A DNA stretch of 33,308 nucleotides from Lentisphaerota bacterium. GTDB taxonomy: Bacteria > Verrucomicrobiota > Lentisphaeria > Oligosphaerales > JABHEG01. Numbering within the stretch: the stretch's first letter is position 1; each line of letters starts with the position of its first letter. The position numbers were made by a program, and so were the translations under genes. Below are positions 23,060-31,310 of this stretch, in pieces. The notes below the pieces were generated by a model. That model ran no database searches, had not been told where the DNA came from, and saw only the letters and a program-made list of their open reading frames with translations. The stretch is taken from assembly GCA_018676675.1 (NCBI GenBank), contig JABHEG010000187.1, forward strand, positions 1 to 33,308, given 5' to 3'.

Positions 23060-23611
23060 ATGGACAGACGCGAACACATCCAAGACGAGCTCCTCGTGCT
23101 GCGGGCACAGACCGGCCCTGAGCACGTCAATGCGCTCGTTGACCGCTGGCACAAGCCGCTCTGGACCCACGCTCACCGCATGACCGGAGACCGTGAGACC
23201 GCGTGGGACATCGTGCAGGAATCCTGGATCACGATCGTCGAGGGCCTGCGAAGACTCCGACGCCCGGACGCATTCCCCGCGTGGGCCTTCCGTATCGTCA
23301 GCAACAGATGCCTGAACTGGCGCCGCAAACAAGGACGACGTCAGGAACTGCTGGCGGACTATGCCCTGGAGGAGACGCGGCAGCGTCAGAACGCCCCGTC
23401 TCCGCCAGGCGATGTCGACGCCCTGGACGCTGCACTCAAGGCCTTGCCGGCCGACTGGCAAATGCTGCTGTCACTCTACTACGAACAGGGGTTCACCGTG
23501 AGTGAGATTGCCGGCATTCTCGGAATCAACGCAGGAACCGTCAAGTCACGCCTCTATCGGGCGCGACGGGAACTCAAGACCCGAATGGAGGGCATGACAA
23601 ATGACGAGTAG
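23060..23611 (+). CDS. ECF-type RNA polymerase sigma-70 factor
   Basis: A 183-residue alternative sigma factor. The sigma2 region spans about 20-90 (ETAWDIVQESWITIVEGL, then DAFPAWAFRIVSNRCLNWRRK), with sigma4 at about 120-178 (LPADWQMLLSLYYEQGFTVS followed by EIAGILGINAGTVKSRLYRA, the helix-turn-helix for the -35 element). There is no sigma1 or sigma3 domain, which defines the ECF group. It is first in a three-gene operon whose next two products are small membrane proteins, the usual place of an anti-sigma factor. It lies between carbohydrate-degradation genes, so control of these genes is plausible but not shown. The 255-bp divergent region upstream has a TACAAT (22934-22939) but no convincing -35 partner. 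Confidence 0.93.
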   Translation: MDRREHIQDELLVLRAQTGPEHVNALVDRWHKPLWTHAHRMTGDRETAWDIVQESWITIVEGLRRLRRPDAFPAWAFRIVSNRCLNWRRKQGRRQELLADYALEETRQRQNAPSPPGDVDALDAALKALPADWQMLLSLYYEQGFTVSEIAGILGINAGTVKSRLYRARRELKTRMEGMTNDE

Positions 23612-24008
23612 AGAGCGTCTGCTACAGGACATCGCGTCCAACGGCGAGTTTGACGAGTCACGAGACGACACGGTACGCGAAGCCATCCGACGTCAGTGCG
23701 AACGTGAACAAAAGAGGGCAGTCATCGGCACATCCCTTATCTGCCTTCTGGGCCTGCTCGCGATGTACGTCGGAGCCGTGCTGATCAGGGACGCCTCAGA
23801 GATCAGGGCGATGCTGACCGGGCTCGCCATCCTGATTATCGGCTACGAGATCACCATCGTCACCAAGCTCGGAGGCGCCCATGCCACGACCCTCAGCCGT
23901 ACGCTGGCCGCGATCAAGGAACTGCAACTGGAAGTCCTGAACGGCCAGAACTGCCCCGTCAGTGGTGTCGTTCCAGAACCCGGAGAAAGGAAGCCGGACC
24001 ATGAGTAA
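23601..24008 (+). CDS. Small membrane protein, candidate anti-sigma partner
   Basis: A 135-residue protein of unrecognised family. A charged N-terminal 40 residues (RERLLQDIASNGEFDESRDD, then REAIRRQCEREQKR) is followed by two hydrophobic helices, AVIGTSLICLLGLLAMYVGAVL and AMLTGLAILIIGYEITIV, and a helical C-terminal part (LSRTLAAIKELQLEVL). Its start overlaps the sigma gene by 11 bp and has a GGAGGG ribosome-binding site within it, so translation is probably coupled. Small two-helix proteins directly downstream of ECF sigma genes are often regulators of the sigma factor. No zinc-binding anti-sigma motif (HxxxCxxC) is visible, so this role is inferred from position only. Confidence 0.8.
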   Translation: MTSRERLLQDIASNGEFDESRDDTVREAIRRQCEREQKRAVIGTSLICLLGLLAMYVGAVLIRDASEIRAMLTGLAILIIGYEITIVTKLGGAHATTLSRTLAAIKELQLEVLNGQNCPVSGVVPEPGERKPDHE

Positions 24009-24672
24009 TCTCTACAACCGCCTGCTGGACCGCATATCACTGAAAAACCTGACCGCACTCTGTGGCGTGACGCTCTGCACGATCACCCTCTTCGGGGTGT
24101 TGTCACTTGGCCCGGGAGCGACGTTACGCCCGAAGTATCACTATGCCGCCAACCAGACCGATGAGTGGCACATCACCTCATCAGGAAATGTCAGGGCTCA
24201 CTCCCGGATTGCACTCACTCACTGCCCTCTCAACCCAAACGTGCTGAAACTCGACCTGCCTTACCCGGACGGCGTCGTTGAGTCCGTGACGCTTGAGGGA
24301 GAAGCGATCGAGTTTGCCCAAGTGGGCGCCGGTGCTGGCAAGCCCGCTGGCGTCTACCTGGCGTTGAACACACCAGGCAACGCTCTCCGGGACCGACTCA
24401 TAGAGGTGATCTGGTCCTTCCCACTCGAAGACCTTCGGGAGGGTCCCAACGACTACCGAACAGTCCTGCGGGGATTGCTGCCGATCAGAGCGTACTCGCT
24501 GACGGTTGTTGTGGATGAGGGAGCCGCTTTCGAGATCGCCAGGCACCCGGCAATCAGGATCTTCACGCCGTTCTTCGCAAACTACGGGAGGCCATCCCAA
24601 AGGAGCTTCGGGACCTGTGGTCTAGGAATCCGCAGGCGGACAGACACGTCGGGAGGCCGAAGGCCCGGTTGA
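24001..24672 (+). CDS. Single-pass membrane protein of the ECF sigma operon, possible 3' frameshift
   Basis: A 223-residue protein of unknown family. The start at 24001 is preferred because of AAAGGA upstream and the 8-bp overlap with the preceding stop. A transmembrane segment or uncleaved signal lies at about residues 16-38 (LTALCGVTLCTITLFGVLSL). A beta-rich extracytoplasmic part follows (TDEWHITSSGNVRAHSRIAL, VESVTLEGEAIEFAQ, RTVLRGLLPIRAYSLTVVVD). The last 30 residues (PFFANYGRPSQRSFGTCG...) look unlike protein of this genome. The -1 frame over the same stretch reads NQDLHAVLRKLREAIPKELR, an amphipathic helix, and runs to a stop at 24732-24734. A frameshift near 24520-24580 is therefore possible. 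It may sense or transmit an envelope signal to the sigma factor. Confidence 0.65.
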   Translation: MSNLYNRLLDRISLKNLTALCGVTLCTITLFGVLSLGPGATLRPKYHYAANQTDEWHITSSGNVRAHSRIALTHCPLNPNVLKLDLPYPDGVVESVTLEGEAIEFAQVGAGAGKPAGVYLALNTPGNALRDRLIEVIWSFPLEDLREGPNDYRTVLRGLLPIRAYSLTVVVDEGAAFEIARHPAIRIFTPFFANYGRPSQRSFGTCGLGIRRRTDTSGGRRPG

Positions 24673-24703
24673 CCGGCAGATCGCCCGGCGGGAGAACAGA
24701 AGC

Positions 24704-27700
24704 TCATCGACGGCGCGGGATGAAGCCCAGATAGTCCAGGTTGATGCCGGTGTCGCTGGTGTTCTCTAGACGAATGGTATGCCGCCCTTTCTCGACGTCA
24801 AAGCGCTTGCCGTCGCTTCCGACGAAAGTGATCTCCTCCCAGTCTCCGGCGGTATCGCCAAAGCCGCCGGTGATTGGGAACGTCAACGCCTGCACAAGAA
24901 CGCCGTCGAGGGTCAGGGCCCGTTTGGCTTCATGCGGAGCACAGTACCTGACCAGAAGCTCGTAACGACCCGCCTTCGCCACATCGACTTGCCACTCGAT
25001 GAAGTGCCCGGTCCGGTCCCAGTGGGAAATGCAGGTCCCGCGGACATTCGCCTTATCGCTGCGAACGTGGACCTTGCCGCCGCCCTCATCGGCAATACTC
25101 TCGGCCTCAACCAATGCGCCGGTGGTCACCGGACGGGCTGTCCCCTGGGCCACGACTTGAGCCCGCAACACCGTTGTCTTAGTGGTCAGCTCACCGAGGA
25201 TCAGCGCCTGCAACGTCGTGTCGAGTGCACATGTCAAAGGCACCGTCCTGCTCAGCACGCCCCCCGGAGACAAGTCAACCGCAATTCGGTCCTGCGCGAG
25301 TCCCGCATTCCCTTCAACCCGCAACGTCAACGTTCCGGTCAAAGGCGCCTGCAGCGGAGCGGACACCGTAACGCGGCACGCGAGTTCACGGCCTGTTTTC
25401 GCGACCGTCAGATTGACGTTTGGCGAGCTGGCAGCAGGCGGCACAGTAGGCGTGGGCGAGATCTCATACCCCATGCTCGACATCCGGACGCACGCGCGGT
25501 ACAGCGGATCCTGCATGAAGCAGACACGTCGATCCATCGCCGGAATCGTGGTTGAGTAGATCCGGAGTTCCCCGGGCGCCGAGGCGATAACCTCCTCGCG
25601 CCAGTCACCGATGATGTCCACCACCTTACCCCTGCCTATTCGCGCTTCGTGCGCCTCGCCCCCATGGTCAAAGATGCGGCCGCGCAGGACTTCGCGCTGG
25701 AGATCGCCATCCCAGAAAATGGTCGGCATGGTGGCACCGTAGATGACGCCGCTCTGAAGCACGTCACCTTCGGCGCTAAACAACCAGCCTCGGTTGGAGC
25801 GTTTCTTCTCATCCGTGTCCGCACCGTAGCACTCGCGCCCGGGCACGGCGGGATCAAGATCCGCACACATACCGGTGCTGTGCACATGCCGCGTCGGCAC
25901 GCCCAGTTTCCAGATGAACTCACCGGTTGCCGCATCGACCAGGGAGAGGCCGCCGTCCGTCTTCTGTGGCGTCTCCATGCAGTAGGAGACCTCGAGCCCG
26001 GAACGGCTCAACAGCACATCCCCGAGATGACAGCCGTCGGGATGGCCTCGGCCAATGTTCCACAACGGTGTCCCGTCATCGTCCAGACACACACTCCCAA
26101 GCAGCACTTCATCGCGCCCATCCCCGTCCATGTCTGCGGCGCGTGTGGTGTGCGCTCCCTGGCCCCAGTAGTCGTTCGAGTAAACCGCGTTGTCGTATTG
26201 CCACAGCGCTTTCAGGGCGCCGTCGTGCATCTGGTACGCTTCCGCCTTCATCCGGCCATAGGTTCCACGCAACGCGATGATGCACGGTGTGCGCCCATCA
26301 AGGTATGCCACCGCCAGCTGGTTGCGGGCTGCCAGATTGTGACTCGCAAAGCCCTTCCGTGCAGGCCATGGTGCACGGCACAGATCCTCGCCGGAGAGGC
26401 CGTCCATCACCGTTAACCACTCCGGTCCTGAGACCACTTTGCCATCGGGAGAGCGCGGGTCGCCTTCTCCGGTCTTGGCAATGACTTCAGCGCGGCCATC
26501 CCCGTTGACATCGCAGACCACGAACGGCAGGAACCAGATTCCCGTCTCAATGGACCAGCCCAGGTCCCGCGTCCACAGGTACGTACCGTCGTGTGCATAG
26601 GCTTCGAGCTTGTAGGTATCCTCTGACGGGCGCCAGTAGGATGTCCCGGGGTCAATGCTCGCCCGTGGGTGCCGGACCACGAAATCGTACGCCCCGTCAC
26701 CATCCAGATCCCCCACAGCAACGCGACTGATCCGGGTCGTCGGCTCCTTCAGCGGAATCCGGATGTACGGGGCTCCTTTTGCCGTTTCGGTCAGGACGGC
26801 TTCGCCGGCGGACGCTGCGTCTCCGTGGGGTACAACGCGGTACCCGACACGCCCTGTGTCCGGGACGCCGGGGTCACTGATGTCGCACGTCTGTGTGATC
26901 GGCTTCTGGTTGATCTTGACCGACGCCCCCCCATCCGTGGACCGCAGCACATCGAAGGCGACTGCGGCAGGATCGCTGTCCAGGAGCCGCCAACTCACGT
27001 ATGCGCCCTGCGATGTCCGCAGGGCAATGACCCCGCGGTCAAGCGTTTCCCGGATGCGTGTCCCGGCCCAGCCGTTGACCTTCCGCCCGCTGGGCTTCGA
27101 GGCCACACCCTCCTCCAACGCTATGTCGTCGAACACGATGTCGGCCGGCCCGTAGCCCATGATTCCCCCGCGCAGTTCGTCCACATCCTCCTGAACACGG
27201 AAGTACCCCACCGCTTCTGTCCACGTCGAACTGGGCTCGATCAGCGCACGCCCCGTGAAGTAGTGGGTCCGCTTCCCGTTTTTGTACCCATCCCAACGGA
27301 TGTAGGCCACACTATCCAGGGCACCTTGAGCCCAGACGCTGACGCGCAGCGACGTACCGGGTCTTACGGCGATCGCTCGTGTGCATGACACTGTCCAACG
27401 CGTGCCGGGCTTGTCCTGAACGCGCAGGTGCACGGCGTTGCGCCCGGATCGCACGGTGTCGTGGGTCACCTGTGCCCGATGCGCCTCCGACACATTGGGC
27501 AAAGCCCAACCTGCCACCTTGTCATTCGAGGTCAGCTCGAAATCGCCATTCCACACCCCTCTCACCTGTGTGGTAGAACGCTCCAACTCGATCCAGTCGA
27601 TGTAGCTGGAGCCACGGTGCTTGGGCTCTTCCATGGCATACCGATCATCGAGCCAAAACTGAAGTGTGCCATCCTCAATCCTCTTGTCACGGGCCAGGAA

Positions 27701-28066
27701 CTCCCCCTCGAGCCGGCGCCAGGCCTTACCATCGTCGGAGACAGCAAGTGCACGAGCTGTGCGCAAGCGCACGTCATAGGTTCCGGGGGAAATATCCCGG
27801 ACCCGCAAATGCAACGGCGGGGCACCCTCCTCAGGCGTTGCGCGGTCCGCACCGACGTGGGGCGTCTTTAGTACCACGCCGCCACTCCACTTCTTGTGTG
27901 CGTCGTGGTCGGTGCTCCATAGGGTCCATTTGTCCGGAGGGAAGACGTCCTTGACAAAGGCCTCCCGGTTCACCACGCAATCTTCGGCCTCGTACCGAAC
28001 CGGGTCCACGCCGGCAGCGGCCAGCGCAACAAATACCAAACCACTGTGAAGCCAACGTCTGGACAT
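24704..28066 (-). CDS. Secreted PL11-family rhamnogalacturonan lyase with N- and C-terminal binding modules
   Basis: An 1120-residue protein with signal peptide WLHSGLVFVALAAAG (cleavage about 20). Two N-terminal beta-sandwich modules (about 22-165, beginning YEAEDCVVNREAF, and about 170-335) precede the PL11 core. The core begins TRIRETLDRGVIAL, then SWRLLDSDPAAVAFDVLRST (about 345-385), and continues as an eight-bladed propeller with calcium-binding repeats DLDGDGAYDF, DVNGDGRAEVIAKTGEG and DMDGDGRDEVLLGS, plus the family block TRHVHSTGMCADLDP and GDWREEVI. After a beta-sandwich (about 890-985) a CBM6/35-like module closes the protein (EAESIADEGG...). PL11 enzymes (YesW/YesX) cleave alpha-1,4 GalA-Rha bonds in RG-I by beta-elimination. 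It follows the acetylesterase gene on the same strand by 68 bp. This is the firmest substrate marker in the window. Confidence 0.93.
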   Translation of the reverse strand: MSRRWLHSGLVFVALAAAGVDPVRYEAEDCVVNREAFVKDVFPPDKWTLWSTDHDAHKKWSGGVVLKTPHVGADRATPEEGAPPLHLRVRDISPGTYDVRLRTARALAVSDDGKAWRRLEGEFLARDKRIEDGTLQFWLDDRYAMEEPKHRGSSYIDWIELERSTTQVRGVWNGDFELTSNDKVAGWALPNVSEAHRAQVTHDTVRSGRNAVHLRVQDKPGTRWTVSCTRAIAVRPGTSLRVSVWAQGALDSVAYIRWDGYKNGKRTHYFTGRALIEPSSTWTEAVGYFRVQEDVDELRGGIMGYGPADIVFDDIALEEGVASKPSGRKVNGWAGTRIRETLDRGVIALRTSQGAYVSWRLLDSDPAAVAFDVLRSTDGGASVKINQKPITQTCDISDPGVPDTGRVGYRVVPHGDAASAGEAVLTETAKGAPYIRIPLKEPTTRISRVAVGDLDGDGAYDFVVRHPRASIDPGTSYWRPSEDTYKLEAYAHDGTYLWTRDLGWSIETGIWFLPFVVCDVNGDGRAEVIAKTGEGDPRSPDGKVVSGPEWLTVMDGLSGEDLCRAPWPARKGFASHNLAARNQLAVAYLDGRTPCIIALRGTYGRMKAEAYQMHDGALKALWQYDNAVYSNDYWGQGAHTTRAADMDGDGRDEVLLGSVCLDDDGTPLWNIGRGHPDGCHLGDVLLSRSGLEVSYCMETPQKTDGGLSLVDAATGEFIWKLGVPTRHVHSTGMCADLDPAVPGRECYGADTDEKKRSNRGWLFSAEGDVLQSGVIYGATMPTIFWDGDLQREVLRGRIFDHGGEAHEARIGRGKVVDIIGDWREEVIASAPGELRIYSTTIPAMDRRVCFMQDPLYRACVRMSSMGYEISPTPTVPPAASSPNVNLTVAKTGRELACRVTVSAPLQAPLTGTLTLRVEGNAGLAQDRIAVDLSPGGVLSRTVPLTCALDTTLQALILGELTTKTTVLRAQVVAQGTARPVTTGALVEAESIADEGGGKVHVRSDKANVRGTCISHWDRTGHFIEWQVDVAKAGRYELLVRYCAPHEAKRALTLDGVLVQALTFPITGGFGDTAGDWEEITFVGSDGKRFDVEKGRHTIRLENTSDTGINLDYLGFIPRRR

Positions 28067-28134
28067 GGAGAGATCCTACTGTTTGAGTCGACGCACAGGA
28101 TGACCATACCAACGCGCGTCAAGGCCGAATCGCG

Positions 28135-29721
28135 CTACCAGGAGTCAGTGCGGAATGGACTCGCCGGAAGGCCTTCACGATTGTACAGGTTACAGCCCAC
28201 GGGGTTAGCGGAATACGCATAGCGCACGGCAACCGGCACGGCGACCTTCGGGCTGGACACAACCACCGTCTGGCCATCGATTACCGCATCACCCCACTGC
28301 CACACCTTGTCAGCACCTGCGATGGCAAAACGTTCAAGCTTGCCGTCACTCACCTCAACGACCGGAGCGAGGCCATCTTTCTTGCCCACGATCAGGCCGG
28401 AACCGATCGAATCGAACGAAACGCGGATCTTGCTGCCTTCGACCGTGGACTTCCGGTACAGAGGACCGCTGAACACCACGTCTTTGCCGTAGTCTTTGGC
28501 CAGGGCCCAGAGCGCGAGGCGCTTGCCCACGTCCTGCTTGTTTTTCGGATGGATGTCGCGTGCCTCACCAATGTCAATGATCACGGCCATCCCGACATTC
28601 TTGATCTCAAGGCACTTACGCTGTGCGTCCCGAATTCGAGCGTAGCCATCCCCGCCCTTGGGGTCTCTCCTGTCGCCGGTGTAGTTGGCCAGCTGAACGA
28701 GGTAATAGGGAAGATCGCCTTGCCCCCAGATCTCCCGCCACCCCTCAACGAGTGCCTGGGTTTTGTGGAAGTAGGAGAGGCTTTCGCCGCCGTTCGACTC
28801 GCCCTGGTACCAGATGGCCCCACGCAGCGCAAAGGGCACAAGTCCGTGAATCATCCCGTTGTAGATCTTCGTCGCTTCCTGGTGCGAGCTTCCGGGAATG
28901 GGGAACGCGGGAATCTCCGGGGTTGCTCGGTTCTGACTGAGGGCTGCCTCTGCGTTCGGGATCCACTCTTTCAGCTTCGCGATGACATCCAGATGCGCCT
29001 GTCGGCCTACCGGCGTCTCCGAGTACCAGGAGTCCACGCGGTCAGCCAAAGACTTGAGCTCCGGAATTTTGCGAAATCCGCACGGCGGCGTCCACGGCTC
29101 GATCCGCGTCCCACCCCAGTTGGAGCCAATAAGGCCTATGGGGACGTTCAACTCCTTGAACAGACTCCGACCAAAGAAATAGCCCACTGCGGTGAAGCCC
29201 CCGGTTGTCCTCGGTGATGCCTGCTGCCAACCACTCGCGCGAACATTGCTGGAGGGTTTCGGCAGGTGGACATGGGAGATCTTCACGTGGCGGATCAAGG
29301 GATTTGCCGACGCAGCGATTTCCTCCTTGGCGTTGGCACTGCTGTTCACAACCCATTCCATGTTGGACTGCCCTGAACACAGCCAGACTTCACCAACCAC
29401 AACGTTGTCGAAGGTCAGACCATTGGTCCCCTTTACGGTCATGGCACGGCCTTCAGCGGAAGCCGGCATGGGGTCGAGGCGGAGCCTCCAGCTGCCGTCA
29501 GCTCCGGCAACAGCATTTGCTGTCTTTCCCGCGAACGTCACCGTGACCGCTTCCCCCGGCGCAGCCCATCCCCACACAGGCACAGGCCTCTCGCGCTGTA
29601 GCACCATCCCTTTGCCGAAGATGGCCGGCATCTTGACGTCCGCCTGAAGCGACAGTGACATCAGCAGAGCGACGCCACCAAGAAGAACCCCGCTATTGAA
29701 TCCGGTACGCTTCCTGCCCAT
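28135..29721 (-). CDS. Secreted SGNH sialate/rhamnogalacturonan O-acetylesterase
   Basis: A 528-residue esterase of the SASA/CE20-like SGNH superfamily. The signal peptide is SGVLLGGVALLMSLSLQA (cleavage about 27). An N-terminal beta-domain (MPAIFGKGMVLQRERPVPVW.GWA.PGE) is followed by the SGNH blocks: VWLCSGQSNMEW with nucleophile S119, GSNWGGT, GAIWYQGESN, and the final block IGEARDIHPKNK carrying the Asp-x-His pair. Such proteins are found with pectin clusters as rhamnogalacturonan acetylesterases, removing O-acetyl groups that block lyases. Its place directly before the PL11 lyase supports this use over sialic acid. AGGA lies upstream of the ATG. It is likely in an operon with PL11; the upstream spacer (327 bp) probably carries the promoter. 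Confidence 0.92.
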   Translation of the reverse strand: MGRKRTGFNSGVLLGGVALLMSLSLQADVKMPAIFGKGMVLQRERPVPVWGWAAPGEAVTVTFAGKTANAVAGADGSWRLRLDPMPASAEGRAMTVKGTNGLTFDNVVVGEVWLCSGQSNMEWVVNSSANAKEEIAASANPLIRHVKISHVHLPKPSSNVRASGWQQASPRTTGGFTAVGYFFGRSLFKELNVPIGLIGSNWGGTRIEPWTPPCGFRKIPELKSLADRVDSWYSETPVGRQAHLDVIAKLKEWIPNAEAALSQNRATPEIPAFPIPGSSHQEATKIYNGMIHGLVPFALRGAIWYQGESNGGESLSYFHKTQALVEGWREIWGQGDLPYYLVQLANYTGDRRDPKGGDGYARIRDAQRKCLEIKNVGMAVIIDIGEARDIHPKNKQDVGKRLALWALAKDYGKDVVFSGPLYRKSTVEGSKIRVSFDSIGSGLIVGKKDGLAPVVEVSDGKLERFAIAGADKVWQWGDAVIDGQTVVVSSPKVAVPVAVRYAYSANPVGCNLYNREGLPASPFRTDSW

Positions 29722-30048
29722 GGTTCCTGTGTCCTTTGCTTGCTCTGTTCAGGTCAAAGTCAATGACCACGTCGGTCCGTCTACGCTTGGAGGCAATAGT
29801 CGTCCCCCGCCGTCTCGGCACTATATGGTACTTGCACCGAAAGAGAAAACCCAGTGTGGAAAGGCACCAAGATGCCCCCTCCGTGGGTCGAGACGTCCCG
29901 GGCCGCCAGGACCTGCATGTCGCCGCCCGTGTGCGGGCGTCCGGGGAGGGGCGACAAGAAAGACGGCTGACGCCGCCCGCGGTTGCGGAGAACCGCGACT
30001 CCAAACGTCTCTCATTCATCTGGAGTGCGACATTTCAGTATGTCGCCG
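29722..30048. other. Gene-free spacer with three perfect hairpins
   Basis: There is no coding sequence that I can support. Three perfect stems are seen: CGCCCG/CGGGCG with loop TGTG (29924-29939), CGCGGTT/AACCGCG with loop GCGGAG (29978-29997), and GCGACAT/ATGTCGC with loop TTCAGT (30027-30046). The last lies 2 bp beyond the stop of the DUF4838 gene. On the minus strand the spacer should hold the promoter of the acetylesterase-PL11 operon; I could not find a convincing -35/-10 pair. Confidence 0.55.
30027..30046 (-). terminator. Hairpin directly downstream of the DUF4838 gene
   Basis: GCGACAT, a 6-nt loop and ATGTCGC form a perfect 7-bp stem 2 bp after the minus-strand stop (30049-30051). 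There is no T-run on the minus-strand side, so it may act as an mRNA 3'-end stabiliser or a Rho-assisted terminator, or be a copy of a dispersed intergenic repeat. Confidence 0.4.
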
Positions 30049-31269
30049 TCAGCGTTTGCGGCCGAACACAAGCGTGCATTCACTGAGCATGAACCAGCCG
30101 GCATCGCGTTGTGGCGAGGGCTTGAGTGTACGGATGCTGAGCGTGTTCTTGCCAGGCTTACAGAGACCGGGCTTCACCGGGAACTCCCGCGATGACCAGT
30201 CCTTCTCCGCACAGTCGCTGGGGCCGCTGAAGAGGCGTTTGCCGTTGATACTGATCTCGATCTCAACGACCCCAGGCTTGTCATCGTCCTGGCCGGTGAG
30301 CACGAGTTGGGCGCCGGGCTCGAGCGGCTTCTCGAGGTCGAAAACGGCGTGCATCTCAGGTGTCCTGGTGTTGTTGCCATAGATCCATACGGCGCGCCGG
30401 GCAGGGCAGTCATGGCTGTACTGTTCTGGCCCTCGGCATCCGACAAAACCATCCAGCTCAATCCGCAGCCCTCCGGCAATCGGCGTCTGGCAGAACAGCT
30501 TCCGTTCCGCAGCAAAGGTCGCTTCGGGAGCCGCAATCATGCGACGGCAGAGGGGGTCGACGAACCACGGCTTCGTACGCGTACGAATGCGGCAGATCTT
30601 GAATAGCCAGTCGCTGACGATGCCATCGTCCCGGCGCCCGATTGTCCGGCGGGACAGGAAGCGACCAAGAGTCATGAACTCGGCCAGCCGTTTGGCGAAC
30701 TCCGCCTGAGAGATGGCGAGCTTGCCGTTTACAGGGTTGCGTTCGTTGAGATCGGCAAAGACCACGCAGAACTTCTCGTTGCGCACGCGGTAGAGCTGGG
30801 CCGGCTCATCCGCGACAGCGCCTTCGGCCTGTGTGAAGAGCGAGCGTGCCTTCTCTGCGAACTCGGCGGTCATGATGCCCGGACAGTTGCCTTCGCACAT
30901 CTGGTGCACGTTGCGATCGACGACCTCCTTGTGCATAGCATCGAAATACTGCCGGATGAACGGTGCCGCCTTGCCATAGTAAGCCGGCATGAACCGGTCG
31001 ATCAGAGCTTCAATGTCCACATTCCGCCGCCAATGCATGGCGCTCTGAACGAAGTTGAAAAGATCCCGGAAATTGGAGGGAACGCCGCAGTAGTACATGC
31101 CCTTTACGCCATTGTCGAGGTAGTACTCCATCTTCTGTTCCATCGCGTAGAAACTCCCGAACGGCTCGTACCAGATCTTGTAGCCACGCGGGTAGTCAAA
31201 CACGTACATGTTCTCGGGCGCTAGCATACATGGATTGACATAGTATCTTAATGGTATAATTGAACTCAC
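30049..31269 (-). pseudogene. 5'-truncated DUF4838-type glycosidase-like gene interrupted by a recombinase element
   Basis: A 406-codon reading frame. From ENMYVFDYPRGYKIWYEPFG onward it follows the C-terminal half of DUF4838 proteins (barrel end: MEYYLDNGVKGMYYCGVPS, AMHWRRNVDIEALIDRFMPA, YYGKAAPFIRQYFDAMH), then a beta-sandwich domain (about 270-406). Full members are much longer and begin with a signal peptide and a GH-like domain, all missing here. The first about 15 codons (MSSIIPLRYYVNP) are A/T-rich and belong to the inserted recombinase element. The junction is near 31215-31225. The frame is thus open only by chance with an ATG from the element, and the protein would lack both export signal and half of its catalytic domain. 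Probably once the first gene of the minus-strand RG-I operon. Confidence 0.75.
31235..31260 (+). promoter_or_regulatory. Consensus -35 and -10 hexamers with short spacing before the recombinase
   Basis: A perfect TTGACA (31235-31240) and a perfect TATAAT (31255-31260) are 14 bp apart, shorter than the usual 16-18 bp. The -10 could instead pair with TGGATT (31231-31236) at 18 bp. It sits exactly at the host/element boundary, so promoter and attachment site may overlap. Confidence 0.45.
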
Positions 31270-31310
31270 GGTAAAGGTATCGTAACGCGCTCAACTGGAA
31301 GTGATACGCA

